Origin: Candidatus Poribacteria bacterium
Lineage (GTDB): Bacteria > Poribacteria > WGA-4E > UBA9662
Length of the DNA stretch: 64,000 nucleotides
Direction: 5' to 3'
Assembly: GCA_002709695.1 (NCBI GenBank)
Contig: PAQF01000005.1
Span: forward strand, 15,464 to 79,463
Below, in pieces: positions 56,505 to 64,000 of the stretch. The notes beneath the pieces were generated by a model, which was not told the DNA's origin, ran no database searches, and saw only the letters and a program-made list of their open reading frames with translations. Each line of letters opens with the position of its first letter. The stretch's first letter is position 1. The position numbers and the translations under genes are program-made.

Positions 56505-56555
56505 ATAAGCCCTAATTCGCACCCTAAAACCTCCTTCAAACGGATTAGGGCTTAT
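56505..56555. repeat. Perfect 12-base inverted repeat
   Basis: ATAAGCCCTAAT at 56505-56516 is matched by ATTAGGGCTTAT at 56544-56555, with a 27-base loop. It lies between the + terminator and the end of the first LamG gene, which reads from the right, and could be the transcript end of that gene. No T run follows, so a structural or protein-binding role is also possible. Confidence 0.5.
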
Positions 56556-56740
56556 ATCATCTAAAACTATGTGCTAATTGCAGTTCTAGAACGTTTTTGC
56601 CTACCAATTGGAGGATGGATTTAAAAAAAGTGAAAACCTTACCCTTATTCAATCCAAGTTCAATTTTGGTGGGGAATTTGAACTGAGTTTTTCCTATTGA
56701 TTTAGTTTTTGGAATAAAGAAGATACCTAATAGAATTAGT

Positions 56741-57526
56741 CTAGTATTCCGTTTTGACGCTACTCCAAAACACGGAAAGCTTAGCTTGAGGGTTAACAGC
56801 TAACGCCTCTTTTATACCCATCTCCATATATTGCCCAATTTCCTTTTCGCTCAAGGCTCGATCCCATAAGCGGACTTCATCAATCAAACCAGTAGGAATA
56901 TAGTTCAGTCGGTCGCAATCTTGACCAATAGCCCACGGGTCGTCGCTAACTTTCAGTTTACCTTGCGGATTACCTTTCGCTACTTCCTTACCATCATAGA
57001 ATATTTTGCCTTCCTTGCCATCATTACTGCAAGCGAGATGAACCCATTTTTCAGCGTCCGGTGGTGCGGTTCCAATATCGATTTGCCCAGCCTCACCTGC
57101 CAACCTGAGTTTCATATTTCCAGCTTCGCTAAACAGTCCGTACTGAACACGACCAGCACAACCTCCATGAACCGATTTACCCACAATTTGCCTGGTACCG
57201 CCAACCCAGTCTTCGATATTCACCCAAGCCATAAAAGTGAATTCATTGACATTCATTTGCTTGTTACTTTCCACTTTAACCCAAGTACCAGCATTAGTTT
57301 CAAAACGTAAAGCTTTACCAAATTTACCTTTCTCCCACTTAAGTGGACCTTCTAGTATGCCATGATTGTTATTCCCACTGGCATCCTCGGCTTTTTCACC
57401 CTTTCCTTCATCAAAAGGAAGATAGACAATCAAACCATCGGTGAATCCTGCAGCCAAAGACAAAGAAGGTATAATAATCAGTACCAAGCTAATAACAGTT
57501 CCTAAAACAGCAAACTTATTCTTCAT
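56741..57526 (-). CDS. Exported LamG-domain protein with KLxxxW tail
   Basis: About 261 residues. A signal peptide (VISLVLIIIPSLSLAAG) precedes a LamG/concanavalin-like domain: DGLIVYLPFDEGKGEKAEDA and ASGNNNHGIL, TRQIVGKSVHGG, YGLFSEAGNMKLRLAG, HLACSNDGKEGKIFYDGKEV and TGLIDEVRLWDRALSEKEI. The last residues AVNPQAKLSVFWSSVK match the tails of the four exported proteins further right. Such LamG proteins may bind sugars at the cell surface. It is read alone, with a 450-base gap upstream. Confidence 0.85.
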   Translation of the reverse strand: MKNKFAVLGTVISLVLIIIPSLSLAAGFTDGLIVYLPFDEGKGEKAEDASGNNNHGILEGPLKWEKGKFGKALRFETNAGTWVKVESNKQMNVNEFTFMAWVNIEDWVGGTRQIVGKSVHGGCAGRVQYGLFSEAGNMKLRLAGEAGQIDIGTAPPDAEKWVHLACSNDGKEGKIFYDGKEVAKGNPQGKLKVSDDPWAIGQDCDRLNYIPTGLIDEVRLWDRALSEKEIGQYMEMGIKEALAVNPQAKLSVFWSSVKTEY

Positions 57527-57976
57527 CGTAAACTCCTTGAATTATTTAGAATACTACCATTTCCTAAGACTTCAGTTTGAAGACAATATAACATCCAACT
57601 AACACAATCATGCAAGCTATGTTAACATTTGTCAATACTCTAGAAACATAATTGAAACCAAAAAACCATCAAAAATAAAATAATAACTGCTTTGGGTCAG
57701 AAGAACCATTAGACAACTACCAAACCTATTAAGTTGCATTGCATCAATGAAAATAATTAAGACAGGTAAAGTTCGAAAAAATCTTATTGTTAGCTACACT
57801 CGTGTGTCGAATCTATAAAAATAAATATTGTTTAGCTTACTAACACAAACCATAGAATTTGAGCCTAATCTTTAGTGTGAAAATTTGTTTACACTACAAC
57901 CATCAATTTTTTTCATTCTACCAAGTGTATTTTATACTGTGAACTGTGATGTCATAAATAAGGGGAACGAATTCAA
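57527..57976. other. Divergent intergenic region with a weak promoter
   Basis: About 450 AT-rich bases. TATACT at 57933-57938 with TTTTCA 17 bases upstream is a weak promoter candidate for the metal exporter gene. Otherwise nothing stands out. Confidence 0.35.
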
Positions 57977-58948
57977 ATGCGACTAGAGCCCAATTCCAAG
58001 CTGCAACACTGGCAACACACACACACTTTCGGACAAGATCAAAAGCGGCCCGGTGAACTGCGCACGATCATCGTTATCATTATCACAGCTACCATGATGA
58101 TGGTCGAAATCACAACGGGTAGCATCTTCGGCTCAATGGCCTTACTGGCCGATGGCTTACACATGGCATCCCATGCCGTAGCATTGACAATCAATGCCTT
58201 CGCCTACATTTATGCCCGTCGCCACGCTCAAGACATCAAATACAGCTTTGGCACTGGCAAAGTCAACGCTCTAGGTGGATTTACCGGTGCAGTATTACTA
58301 GCTATCTTTGCGCTGATGATGATATGGGAAAGTGTAGAACGAATTATCTACCCTGTAGAAATTGCATACAATCAAGCTATTTTTGTCGCAATCCTCGGTT
58401 TAATCATCAACGGAGCATCGGTCTTTATCTTGGGTCACCATCACAATCACGCTGACGAAGACCATGATCATCACCATGATCATAACCATAACCATCACCA
58501 TCACCATCACCATGATCATAACCTCCGGGCTGCATACCTTCACGTCTTAGCCGACGCTCTCACCTCGCTCTTAGCCATAGTTGCTTTGCTGGCAGCCAAA
58601 TATATTGGTATAGTCTGGATGGACCCACTAATGGGAATTGTCGGTGCTGCCTTGGTTTCACGATGGTCTCTGGGACTGTTGCGTACAACCAGTACTGTCT
58701 TACTGGACAACCAAGGCCCAGAGCACCTGCTATCAAAAATAACACAATGTATTGAGGATGATAATAATAAGATTACTGATCTTCACCTGTGGTCGATTGG
58801 ACCTAACATTTACAGTGTTATCATCTCAGTTGTAGCGCGAACCCCACAACCACCAGAATACTACAAAGACTTGATTCCTTCTAGCCTAGGCTTAGTCCAT
58901 CTCACTGTCGAAGTTCATGAATGGATTCAAGAAAATTCAAACAATTAG
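57977..58948 (+). CDS. Cation diffusion facilitator metal exporter, DmeF type
   Basis: About 323 residues with six predicted membrane segments. The N-terminal HTHTFGQDQKRPGEL motif is typical of DmeF-type exporters. Metal-binding residues are in LLADGLHMASHAVAL (helix II) and HVLADALTSLLAI (helix V), and between helices IV and V lies a His/Asp-rich loop with a run of seven His residues. The C-terminal cytoplasmic domain ends with VHLTVEVHEW. It probably expels Co, Ni, Zn or Mn from the cytoplasm. AGGGGAACG lies before the ATG. No regulator gene is next to it. Confidence 0.88.
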   Translation: MRLEPNSKLQHWQHTHTFGQDQKRPGELRTIIVIIITATMMMVEITTGSIFGSMALLADGLHMASHAVALTINAFAYIYARRHAQDIKYSFGTGKVNALGGFTGAVLLAIFALMMIWESVERIIYPVEIAYNQAIFVAILGLIINGASVFILGHHHNHADEDHDHHHDHNHNHHHHHHHDHNLRAAYLHVLADALTSLLAIVALLAAKYIGIVWMDPLMGIVGAALVSRWSLGLLRTTSTVLLDNQGPEHLLSKITQCIEDDNNKITDLHLWSIGPNIYSVIISVVARTPQPPEYYKDLIPSSLGLVHLTVEVHEWIQENSNN

Positions 58949-59053
58949 AAAAAGCTTAAACTAATAATAAGATCCAGTTAGTTCATTAAGGTTTACATAT
59001 ATCAAAATCTTCTTTATTGCGAAGAAGTATAAGCACTAACTGAAGAATAAAAC
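58949..59053. other. Short convergent gap with a weak hairpin
   Basis: CTTCTT (59009-59014) and AAGAAG (59022-59027) can pair, but no T run follows. It may mark the end of either the metal exporter or the LamG transcript. Confidence 0.3.
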
Positions 59054-59836
59054 TCACCTTTTTCTGAGTTCCCCCCAGGTTATGGCAAGTTTACTCAACG
59101 GAGAAACTGACAGCGAAACTTCTAAACCTTCATTCATAACTGTTTTTATATCGTCTGCATTCAAAGCCACATTAAATAAACCTACATCGTCAATGATACC
59201 TTTGGTATACCTATCATAGTGTCGCCCGATAGCCACTACCCCTTCACTAGTTCCATAACCACTCTTTTTGTTAAAATCAGCTTCAGCCTCTTTTTTTCCA
59301 TCTATCCAAATTGAACTTTTCCCCTGAGAAGCATCCGCTACAGCAGCGACAAAATGCCATTTGTCATCTGCCACCACGGAGGTGCCATCAGCCCGAAAAC
59401 TTGCTCCTCCTTCATCCCTTAGATACAAGGTCACCTTAGGGCTACTTCCATCATTCCAAAGCAGATACCAAGGCAAAGCTTGAGATTTGTCTTCATAATT
59501 CTTACCAACCAATGAGCCGCCGACCTTACTCCCTTTATAATGAACAGTAATAGTAAAGGACTTCCCAGCAGCAAACCCGAGGTTCTTCGAGTGAGGGATC
59601 GAAACCCAATCGTCAGTCCCATCAAACTCTAACGCCTTACCAAAACGCCCTTTTACCCATTTGGGACCGGCTTCAATTGCACCATCATGACCATTACCAG
59701 TCGAATCCGACGCAGTTTTTCCATTTCCTTCATCAAAAAGCCAAGCGGCAACTATCGATTCAGGCACAATTTTCGCCCAACTCACCTGAACCAGAAACAT
59801 AAATAAAGCAACAGAAAAAACAGTAGTTTTTTTCAC
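59054..59836 (-). CDS. Exported LamG-domain protein, tandem copy 1, with KLxxxW tail
   Basis: About 260 residues. The start is taken as GTG at 59834-59836, since GGAGG lies 9 bases upstream; TTG six bases earlier would be too close to the ribosome site. A signal peptide (TTVFSVALFMFLVQVSWA) precedes a LamG domain: VAAWLFDEGNGKTASDSTGN, LEFDGTDDWVSIPHSKNLGF, KWHFVAAVADASQGKSSIWI and GIIDDVGLFNVALNADDI. The C-terminus SVSPLSKLAITWGELRKR is the shared tail. It is a recent duplicate of the gene at 60068-60862, with which it shares most codons and its 5' leader. Confidence 0.85.
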   Translation of the reverse strand: MKKTTVFSVALFMFLVQVSWAKIVPESIVAAWLFDEGNGKTASDSTGNGHDGAIEAGPKWVKGRFGKALEFDGTDDWVSIPHSKNLGFAAGKSFTITVHYKGSKVGGSLVGKNYEDKSQALPWYLLWNDGSSPKVTLYLRDEGGASFRADGTSVVADDKWHFVAAVADASQGKSSIWIDGKKEAEADFNKKSGYGTSEGVVAIGRHYDRYTKGIIDDVGLFNVALNADDIKTVMNEGLEVSLSVSPLSKLAITWGELRKR

Positions 59837-59873
59837 TGACAAAACCCTCCCTGTAAAATCGCTTAAATCACGA
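59828..59873 (-). repeat. Conserved 5' leader shared by the two tandem LamG genes (copy 1)
   Basis: From CAGTTTTTTTCACTGACAAA through the ribosome site to AATCACGACTA, the leader is nearly identical to that upstream of the second LamG gene at about 60851-60901 (one T/C difference). The sequence conservation ends just beyond, so the duplication included the ribosome site and possibly part of the promoter. Confidence 0.6.
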
Positions 59874-60067
59874 CTAGGCTACGTGTGTCTACCATTCAAC
59901 GGGCCTCAATCACAAACATACGTTTCATACGCCCGGTAACGGAAACAACAACTTCAACATTTATCTACTGTGAACCCAAACCATCAAATTAACTTAGATC
60001 TCAGGATCCACGATTGCTTCTTCCAAACATCTACTGGACGAAAAAAGCAGGAACTGTAATATCCAGC

Positions 60068-60862
60068 TTACCTTTTCCTGATTTCTCCCCAGGTTATAGC
60101 AAGTTTATTTCGGGTGGAAACTGCCGTTGAAACTCCTCCTAAACCAGCATCCATAATCGTTTTTATATCGTCTGCATTCAAAGCCACATTAAATAAACCC
60201 ACATCGTCAATAATGCCTTTGGTATACCTATCATAGTGTCGTCCGATAGCGACGACCCCTTCATTAGTTCCATAGCCACTGTTCTTGTTGAAATCAGCTT
60301 CAGCCTCTTTTTTCCCATCTATCCAAATCGAGCTTTTTCCTTTGGAAGCATCCGCTACAGCGGCAATAAAATGCCATTTGTCATCTGCAATAGCAGAGGT
60401 ACCATTAGCCCGAAAACTCGCTTTCGCTTCATCCCTTAAAAACAAGGTCACCTTAGGACTACTTCCATCATTCCAAAGTAGATACCAAGGCAAGGCTTGA
60501 GATTTATCTTCATATCCCTTACCAAACAAGGAGCCGCCGACCTTACTTCCTTTAAAATGAACTGTAATAGAAAAAGACTTCCCAGCAGCAAACCCGAGGT
60601 TTTTTGAGTGTGGAACCGAAACCCAATCGTCAGTCCCATCAAACTCTAACGCCTTACCAAAACGTCCTGTTACCCATTTAGCACCCTTTTCAATTTTCCC
60701 ACTATGACCATTGCCGGTTGAATCCGCAACAATATTTCCCTTCCCTTCATCAAAAAGCCAAACGGCTACCATAGATTCTGAATTAACCTTCGCCAAGCTC
60801 ACCTGAACCAAAAACATAAATAAAGCAACAAAAACAACAGAAACAACAGCAGTTTTTTTCAC
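60068..60862 (-). CDS. Exported LamG-domain protein, tandem copy 2, with KLxxxW tail
   Basis: About 264 residues and very similar to the gene at 59054, with the same signal peptide layout (VVFVALFMFLVQVSLA), the same LamG core (VWLFDEGKGNIVADSTGNGH, LEFDGTDDWVSVPHSKNLGF) and the tail AVSTRNKLAITWGEIRKR. The start is GTG at 60860-60862 behind GGAGG. Differences are concentrated in the linker before the tail and at the signal peptide, suggesting selection keeps the core and the tail. The duplicate pair has about 200 bases between copies. Confidence 0.85.
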   Translation of the reverse strand: MKKTAVVSVVFVALFMFLVQVSLAKVNSESMVAVWLFDEGKGNIVADSTGNGHSGKIEKGAKWVTGRFGKALEFDGTDDWVSVPHSKNLGFAAGKSFSITVHFKGSKVGGSLFGKGYEDKSQALPWYLLWNDGSSPKVTLFLRDEAKASFRANGTSAIADDKWHFIAAVADASKGKSSIWIDGKKEAEADFNKNSGYGTNEGVVAIGRHYDRYTKGIIDDVGLFNVALNADDIKTIMDAGLGGVSTAVSTRNKLAITWGEIRKR

Positions 60863-61179
60863 TGACAAAACCCTCCCTGTAAAATCGCCTAAATCACGAC
60901 TAAGTTATATTAATCGACCATAATAGCAAATTAGAGTATACATAATTTCACATCTTACTCCCACAATAAACTTCACATTTGACTACGAAATTTAAATCAA
61001 GTTAAAAATCCCTGCCAAAACACTTTTGCCTGAAAATAATATACAACCCTGAAATTCATACAAAATAACACAAACATTAAATATAAGGATATGATACAAT
61101 AGACATAAGGACATAATACAATTACGGCTATTAAGGTATAGCTTAAACCAAATATTATTAGAACTGAGGAAAACTATCA
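60863..61179. other. Divergent intergenic region
   Basis: About 320 AT-rich bases. The left end holds the leader copy shared by the LamG genes; the right end should hold the promoter of the discoidin-like gene. No RNA gene is seen. Confidence 0.35.
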
Positions 61180-61923
61180 ATGGTTAAACTAACATCTTTT
61201 TGCTACCAAGTGTGCCTTTTGCTAATAGCAGTGCTATTGGTCTGCCCACTCGCCACTGCACTTCATGAGCCTAAAAAAGGCCCTACCGAATGGCGTGGCT
61301 ACAAATTTAAAAAGCAGGACATAAAAAAAGCTACGGATGAATGCGACGCTGGAGGCAAACCTGGACCTGAATATGTCCCAACAGTACGGGATGGTGAACC
61401 TAATCTAGCCTTACTCGAACAAGCAAAACACAAAGTTCTAAACACAATCGTTGGCCATTGCCCCAAACGTCATTGCGACCACTACCTTAACGATGGTTTT
61501 TACAACAACTGCCGTAGTTGGATTATGGGTGCTGCACCGTCATGGGCGCAAATTGATATCGGCGAAGTCGGGAATATCAATCGGATAATTTTTGGTAGTG
61601 ACCACTCACAAGGCTTTGCAGATCGAACTTGTATGGACTTTGACATTCTCGTTGCAGAAAACAAAGCAGCCGAGAAATCAAATGCCGCTACTTGGAAAAT
61701 GGTCTATGAACACAAAAAAGGTGACCCTGTTCGTGAAACAACAGAATTCACGTTTAAGGACGTTCAGGCCCGGTGGGTTCGTATAGACATACGAGGTGCT
61801 GCGGGAGCTCGTATCGATGAACTGGAAATCTATGGTGGAAGCAACCCTTTAGCCGTTGATCCTGTCAGCAAACTGACAACAACCTGGTCAGAGATAAAAA
61901 CTTATCCCGATTACAGCAGATAA
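61180..61923 (+). CDS. Exported Cys-rich discoidin-like protein with KLxxxW tail (intact copy)
   Basis: About 247 residues. A signal peptide (CLLLIAVLLVCPLATA) is followed by a Trp/Cys-rich N-terminal module (GPTEWRGYKFKKQD, CDAGGKPGPEYVPTVRDGEP) and an F5/8-type-C-like domain: NLALLEQAKHKVLNTI, NDGFYNNCRSWIMG, WAQIDIGEVGNINRIIFGSD and WVRIDIRGAAGARIDELEIY. The tail AVDPVSKLTTTWSEIK matches those of the LamG genes. GAGGAAAA lies before the ATG. It is the first of a tandem pair with the broken copy downstream, 28 bases apart. Confidence 0.85.
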   Translation: MVKLTSFCYQVCLLLIAVLLVCPLATALHEPKKGPTEWRGYKFKKQDIKKATDECDAGGKPGPEYVPTVRDGEPNLALLEQAKHKVLNTIVGHCPKRHCDHYLNDGFYNNCRSWIMGAAPSWAQIDIGEVGNINRIIFGSDHSQGFADRTCMDFDILVAENKAAEKSNAATWKMVYEHKKGDPVRETTEFTFKDVQARWVRIDIRGAAGARIDELEIYGGSNPLAVDPVSKLTTTWSEIKTYPDYSR

Positions 61924-61951
61924 AACTTCCCACACACAGGGGGGATTGTAT

Positions 61952-62773
61952 TTGAACATCAAATCTGATCCCCCTACACAATTTAGCCAGATTGAAAATT
62001 TGCAAGTCGCTAAACCAACGCGTGTCTGCTATCGTATTTGTTCCCTTCTGATAACATCATTGGTCGCCACTTCTTTAGCTGTAGGAGGCCATAAACCCGA
62101 TAAGGGGCCTACCGAATGGCGCGGCTACAAATTTAAAGAACAGGATATGAAAGCAGCTGAGAAGGAATGCAACGCTGGAGGTAAGCCATTACCTGAATAT
62201 GTCCCAACAGTACGGGAAGGCGAACCCAATCTTGCCCTACTCAAACAATCATCTTTCAAAGTTCTGAATACGATAGGAAATGGGGCACACTGTCCTAAAC
62301 CTCACAACCCTAATGGTAAAGCTAAGGGGCGGCATTGCGGCAAATTCCTTAATGATGGTTTTTACAACAATTGTCGTAGCTGGATTATTGGCCCTCTAGA
62401 ATCATGGGGCTAAATAGATATTGGGAGTGTAGGAACAGTCAATCGAGTGTTTCTGGGTAGTGATCATTCGCAAGGGTTTGCAGATCGCGTGTTATCCGAC
62501 TTTGATATCTTGGTTTCAACCACCAAAGCTCCAGACAATTCGAATGCGCCTTCTTGGAAAAAGGTCTACAAGCACAAAGAGGGCCCCGTTCGTGAAACCA
62601 CAGAGATTAAGTTTAAAGAAACCCAAGCACAATGGGTTCGTATACACATACGAGGTGCTGCGGGAGTTCGTATCGATGAATTGGAAATCTATGGTGGAAG
62701 CAACCCTTTATCCATTGACTCTGCCAGCAAACTAACAACAATCTGGTCACAAATTAAAATTGATTCCCAGTAG
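61952..62773 (+). pseudogene. Discoidin-like paralogue broken by one in-frame TAA
   Basis: 274 codons from TTG 61952 (GGGGGG is about 7 bases upstream) to TAG 62771-62773, with the same modules as the gene at 61180: GPTEWRGYKFKEQD, NDGFYNNCRSWIIG, HSQGFADRVLSDFDILV, IRGAAGVRIDELEIYGG and the tail SIDSASKLTTIWSQIK. The only disruption is TAA at 62411-62413 in ESWG(stop)IDIGSVG, exactly where the intact copy has the Gln codon CAA in SWAQIDIGEVG. Both halves remain alignable, so the mutation is recent or the stop is read through. The first part alone would encode an exported stub of about 153 residues. Confidence 0.8.
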
Positions 62774-62874
62774 AATTTCATCTGTAATAGATTAGCCCAC
62801 AGAAACACCAAATATAAATACTTGTGCCGCTCGTCTTTTTCATCGAGTCGATATCTAGTTGAGCCAATTTTGCT

Positions 62875-64000
62875 ATGCCGTTTTCAATGACGCTAAAAAA
62901 CAACTGGCCATCAGCTTATCTCTGCATGTTGGGTTTGATTACGTTAATCAACGCAAATCAGGTTCTCGCTGATTTTACCAATGTCACTCGAGCTGCCGGT
63001 CTAGACAGATATGAAGTCGACTCGTTCGATAGTTCTGCTCATGGCGTAGCTTGGGCAGATTACGATAATGACGGGGATCTCGATCTCTATCTCCCTTACC
63101 GCTTTAAGTTCAGCCGGTTCTGGGAGAACAATGGTAACGGAACCTTTTCCGATGTAACAAAAAAAATGGGTATAACAGGATATATGAGCGCTTGTTTCGC
63201 AGATTACGACAAAGATGGTGATCTCGATCTTTTTGTCATGAATTTCTTGAGGCCAAATGCCCTTTACAAAAACAACGGTGATAAAACCTTTTCTGATGTA
63301 ACTCCTTTTAGCCAAATAGGTGATGATCGTGGAGATACTTATGGTATTACGTTAGGAGACTACGACAAAGATGGAGATCTCGATTTCTATGTCACCAGCT
63401 ATCTGTTTTATCCTGATCAGTTCTATGGCAATAACGGAGACGGTACTTTCACTAATCTCTCTGATAAATTGGGTTTTAAGAACTTAGAAGAACGAGGTTT
63501 GGGAGTCATGTCACTGGATTACGATAATGACAGGGATCTAGACATCTACGTGGCTAACGATTTCGGGGATGATGTCCTATACCAAAATCAGGGTGACGGT
63601 ACTTTTCGCGATGTTGCCAAAGAGGTAGGTATAGACTTGCCCTTTAATGCCATGGGTGTAACCGCTGGTGACTACGATAACGATCTTGATCTAGATATCT
63701 ATGTTACAAATGGAGGCACCAACGTCTTGTACCGAAATAATGGCGATGGCACGTTCACTGATGTTGCCAAAGAAGCAGGTGTCGAAGATCGTCCAGGTAT
63801 CGGCTGGGGAACCTCTTTTCTGGACTATGATAATGATGGTGACCTCGATCTTTACGTAGTTAATGGCAGTCTAGAAAACGTTGGAAAAATCCCGGGAAAC
63901 CCCAGTTGGCCAGACAGATCCGGCCCAAATGTTCTCTACAGGAATAATGGAGATGGAACCTTTACTGACGTCAGTGAGGTAGAAGGCGTAAAAGATGACG
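62875..64000 (+). CDS. Exported FG-GAP/VCBS-repeat protein, 3' end beyond window
   Basis: Open for 375 codons from ATG 62875 to the window edge. A signal peptide (LCMLGLITLINANQVLA) is followed by repeated calcium-binding loops of the DxDxDGDLD type: DYDNDGDLDLYL, DYDKDGDLDLFV, DYDKDGDLDFYV, DYDNDRDLDIYV, DYDNDLDLDIYV and DYDNDGDLDLYV, alternating with NNGDGTFTDV-type segments, each unit about 50 residues. Such repeats form a large propeller (integrin-like or CRTAC/ASPIC group). One loop has Arg and one has Leu in place of the conserved Gly. The rest of the protein is not seen. Confidence 0.9.
   Translation, partial: MPFSMTLKNNWPSAYLCMLGLITLINANQVLADFTNVTRAAGLDRYEVDSFDSSAHGVAWADYDNDGDLDLYLPYRFKFSRFWENNGNGTFSDVTKKMGITGYMSACFADYDKDGDLDLFVMNFLRPNALYKNNGDKTFSDVTPFSQIGDDRGDTYGITLGDYDKDGDLDFYVTSYLFYPDQFYGNNGDGTFTNLSDKLGFKNLEERGLGVMSLDYDNDRDLDIYVANDFGDDVLYQNQGDGTFRDVAKEVGIDLPFNAMGVTAGDYDNDLDLDIYVTNGGTNVLYRNNGDGTFTDVAKEAGVEDRPGIGWGTSFLDYDNDGDLDLYVVNGSLENVGKIPGNPSWPDRSGPNVLYRNNGDGTFTDVSEVEGVKDD

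Noticed and set aside
58459-58512. Repeated CAT/CAC units as a possible CRISPR or tandem repeat array
   Set aside because: The units are three bases long, lie inside a coding frame and encode a His-rich metal loop.
63001-63315. A minus-strand frame opposite the FG-GAP repeats
   Set aside because: It is a shadow produced by the repeated codons of the real plus-strand gene.
1-64000. A reassigned genetic code with TAA/TAG as sense codons
   Set aside because: Most genes end cleanly with TAA or TAG followed by unrelated genes, so stops function normally in the window.

Overview
The window looks like chromosomal DNA of a marine, uncultivated, Gram-negative-type bacterium with an AT-rich genome. 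The gene mix points to a Poribacteria-like, often sponge-associated, lineage: three phytanoyl-CoA dioxygenase family proteins, three aldo/keto reductases, two Gfo/Idh/MocA oxidoreductases, a DUF1080 hydrolase, sialidase-like propellers, LamG proteins, and a partial FG-GAP protein. The lineage call is inference from gene content; no rRNA marker is present. I found no rRNA, tRNA, CRISPR array or transposase. TTG and GTG starts are common, and Shine-Dalgarno sequences often place the true start inside the longest frame.

Layout. 1-4.3 kb: an exported CotH/lamin-tail protein and a downstream exported protein cut by the window edge. 4.6-15.2 kb: aldo/keto reductases, a PhyH oxygenase, a sialidase-like propeller, an acyl-sugar esterase, a DUF1080 sugar hydrolase, an rRNA methyltransferase, an SGNH hydrolase and a MerC protein. 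15.4-18.9 kb: a membrane glycosyltransferase-like gene broken by three in-frame stops, beside an intact YfhO-like protein. 19-24.5 kb: a class C beta-lactamase-like hydrolase, a MoaD-like protein with a tail after its GG, a PhyH protein, a lipoprotein and an HD protein. 24.8-29 kb: a four-gene sugar operon (dehydrogenase, creatininase family, phosphotriesterase family, xylulokinase-like).

29.5-43 kb is mostly housekeeping: MqnC (menaquinone by the futalosine route), a TauE/SafE transporter, an operon NagA-like / DUF457 / CCA-transferase / CheC-FliM-like, PheS without an adjacent PheT, a mannonate-dehydratase-type enzyme, and PBP1A-UvrB-unknown. 44-55 kb: two lipoproteins, a third aldo/keto reductase, an unknown propeller-like protein with topoisomerase III, PhyH plus two Gfo/Idh oxidoreductases, and an SMP-30 lactonase. 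55.7-64 kb is an accessory block of exported proteins: a very basic protein, three LamG proteins (two a recent tandem duplicate), a DmeF-type metal exporter, a tandem pair of Cys-rich discoidin-like proteins (one broken by TAA) and a partial FG-GAP protein.

Two themes stand out. First, five exported proteins of two different folds end in the same short C-terminal tail (KLxxxWxx[ILV][KR]), which looks like a sorting or anchoring tag. Second, two otherwise well-preserved genes are interrupted only by in-frame stop codons, with no frameshift; in one the intact neighbour shows CAA where the broken copy has TAA. Simple nonsense decay is the likely reason, but the pattern is worth checking.
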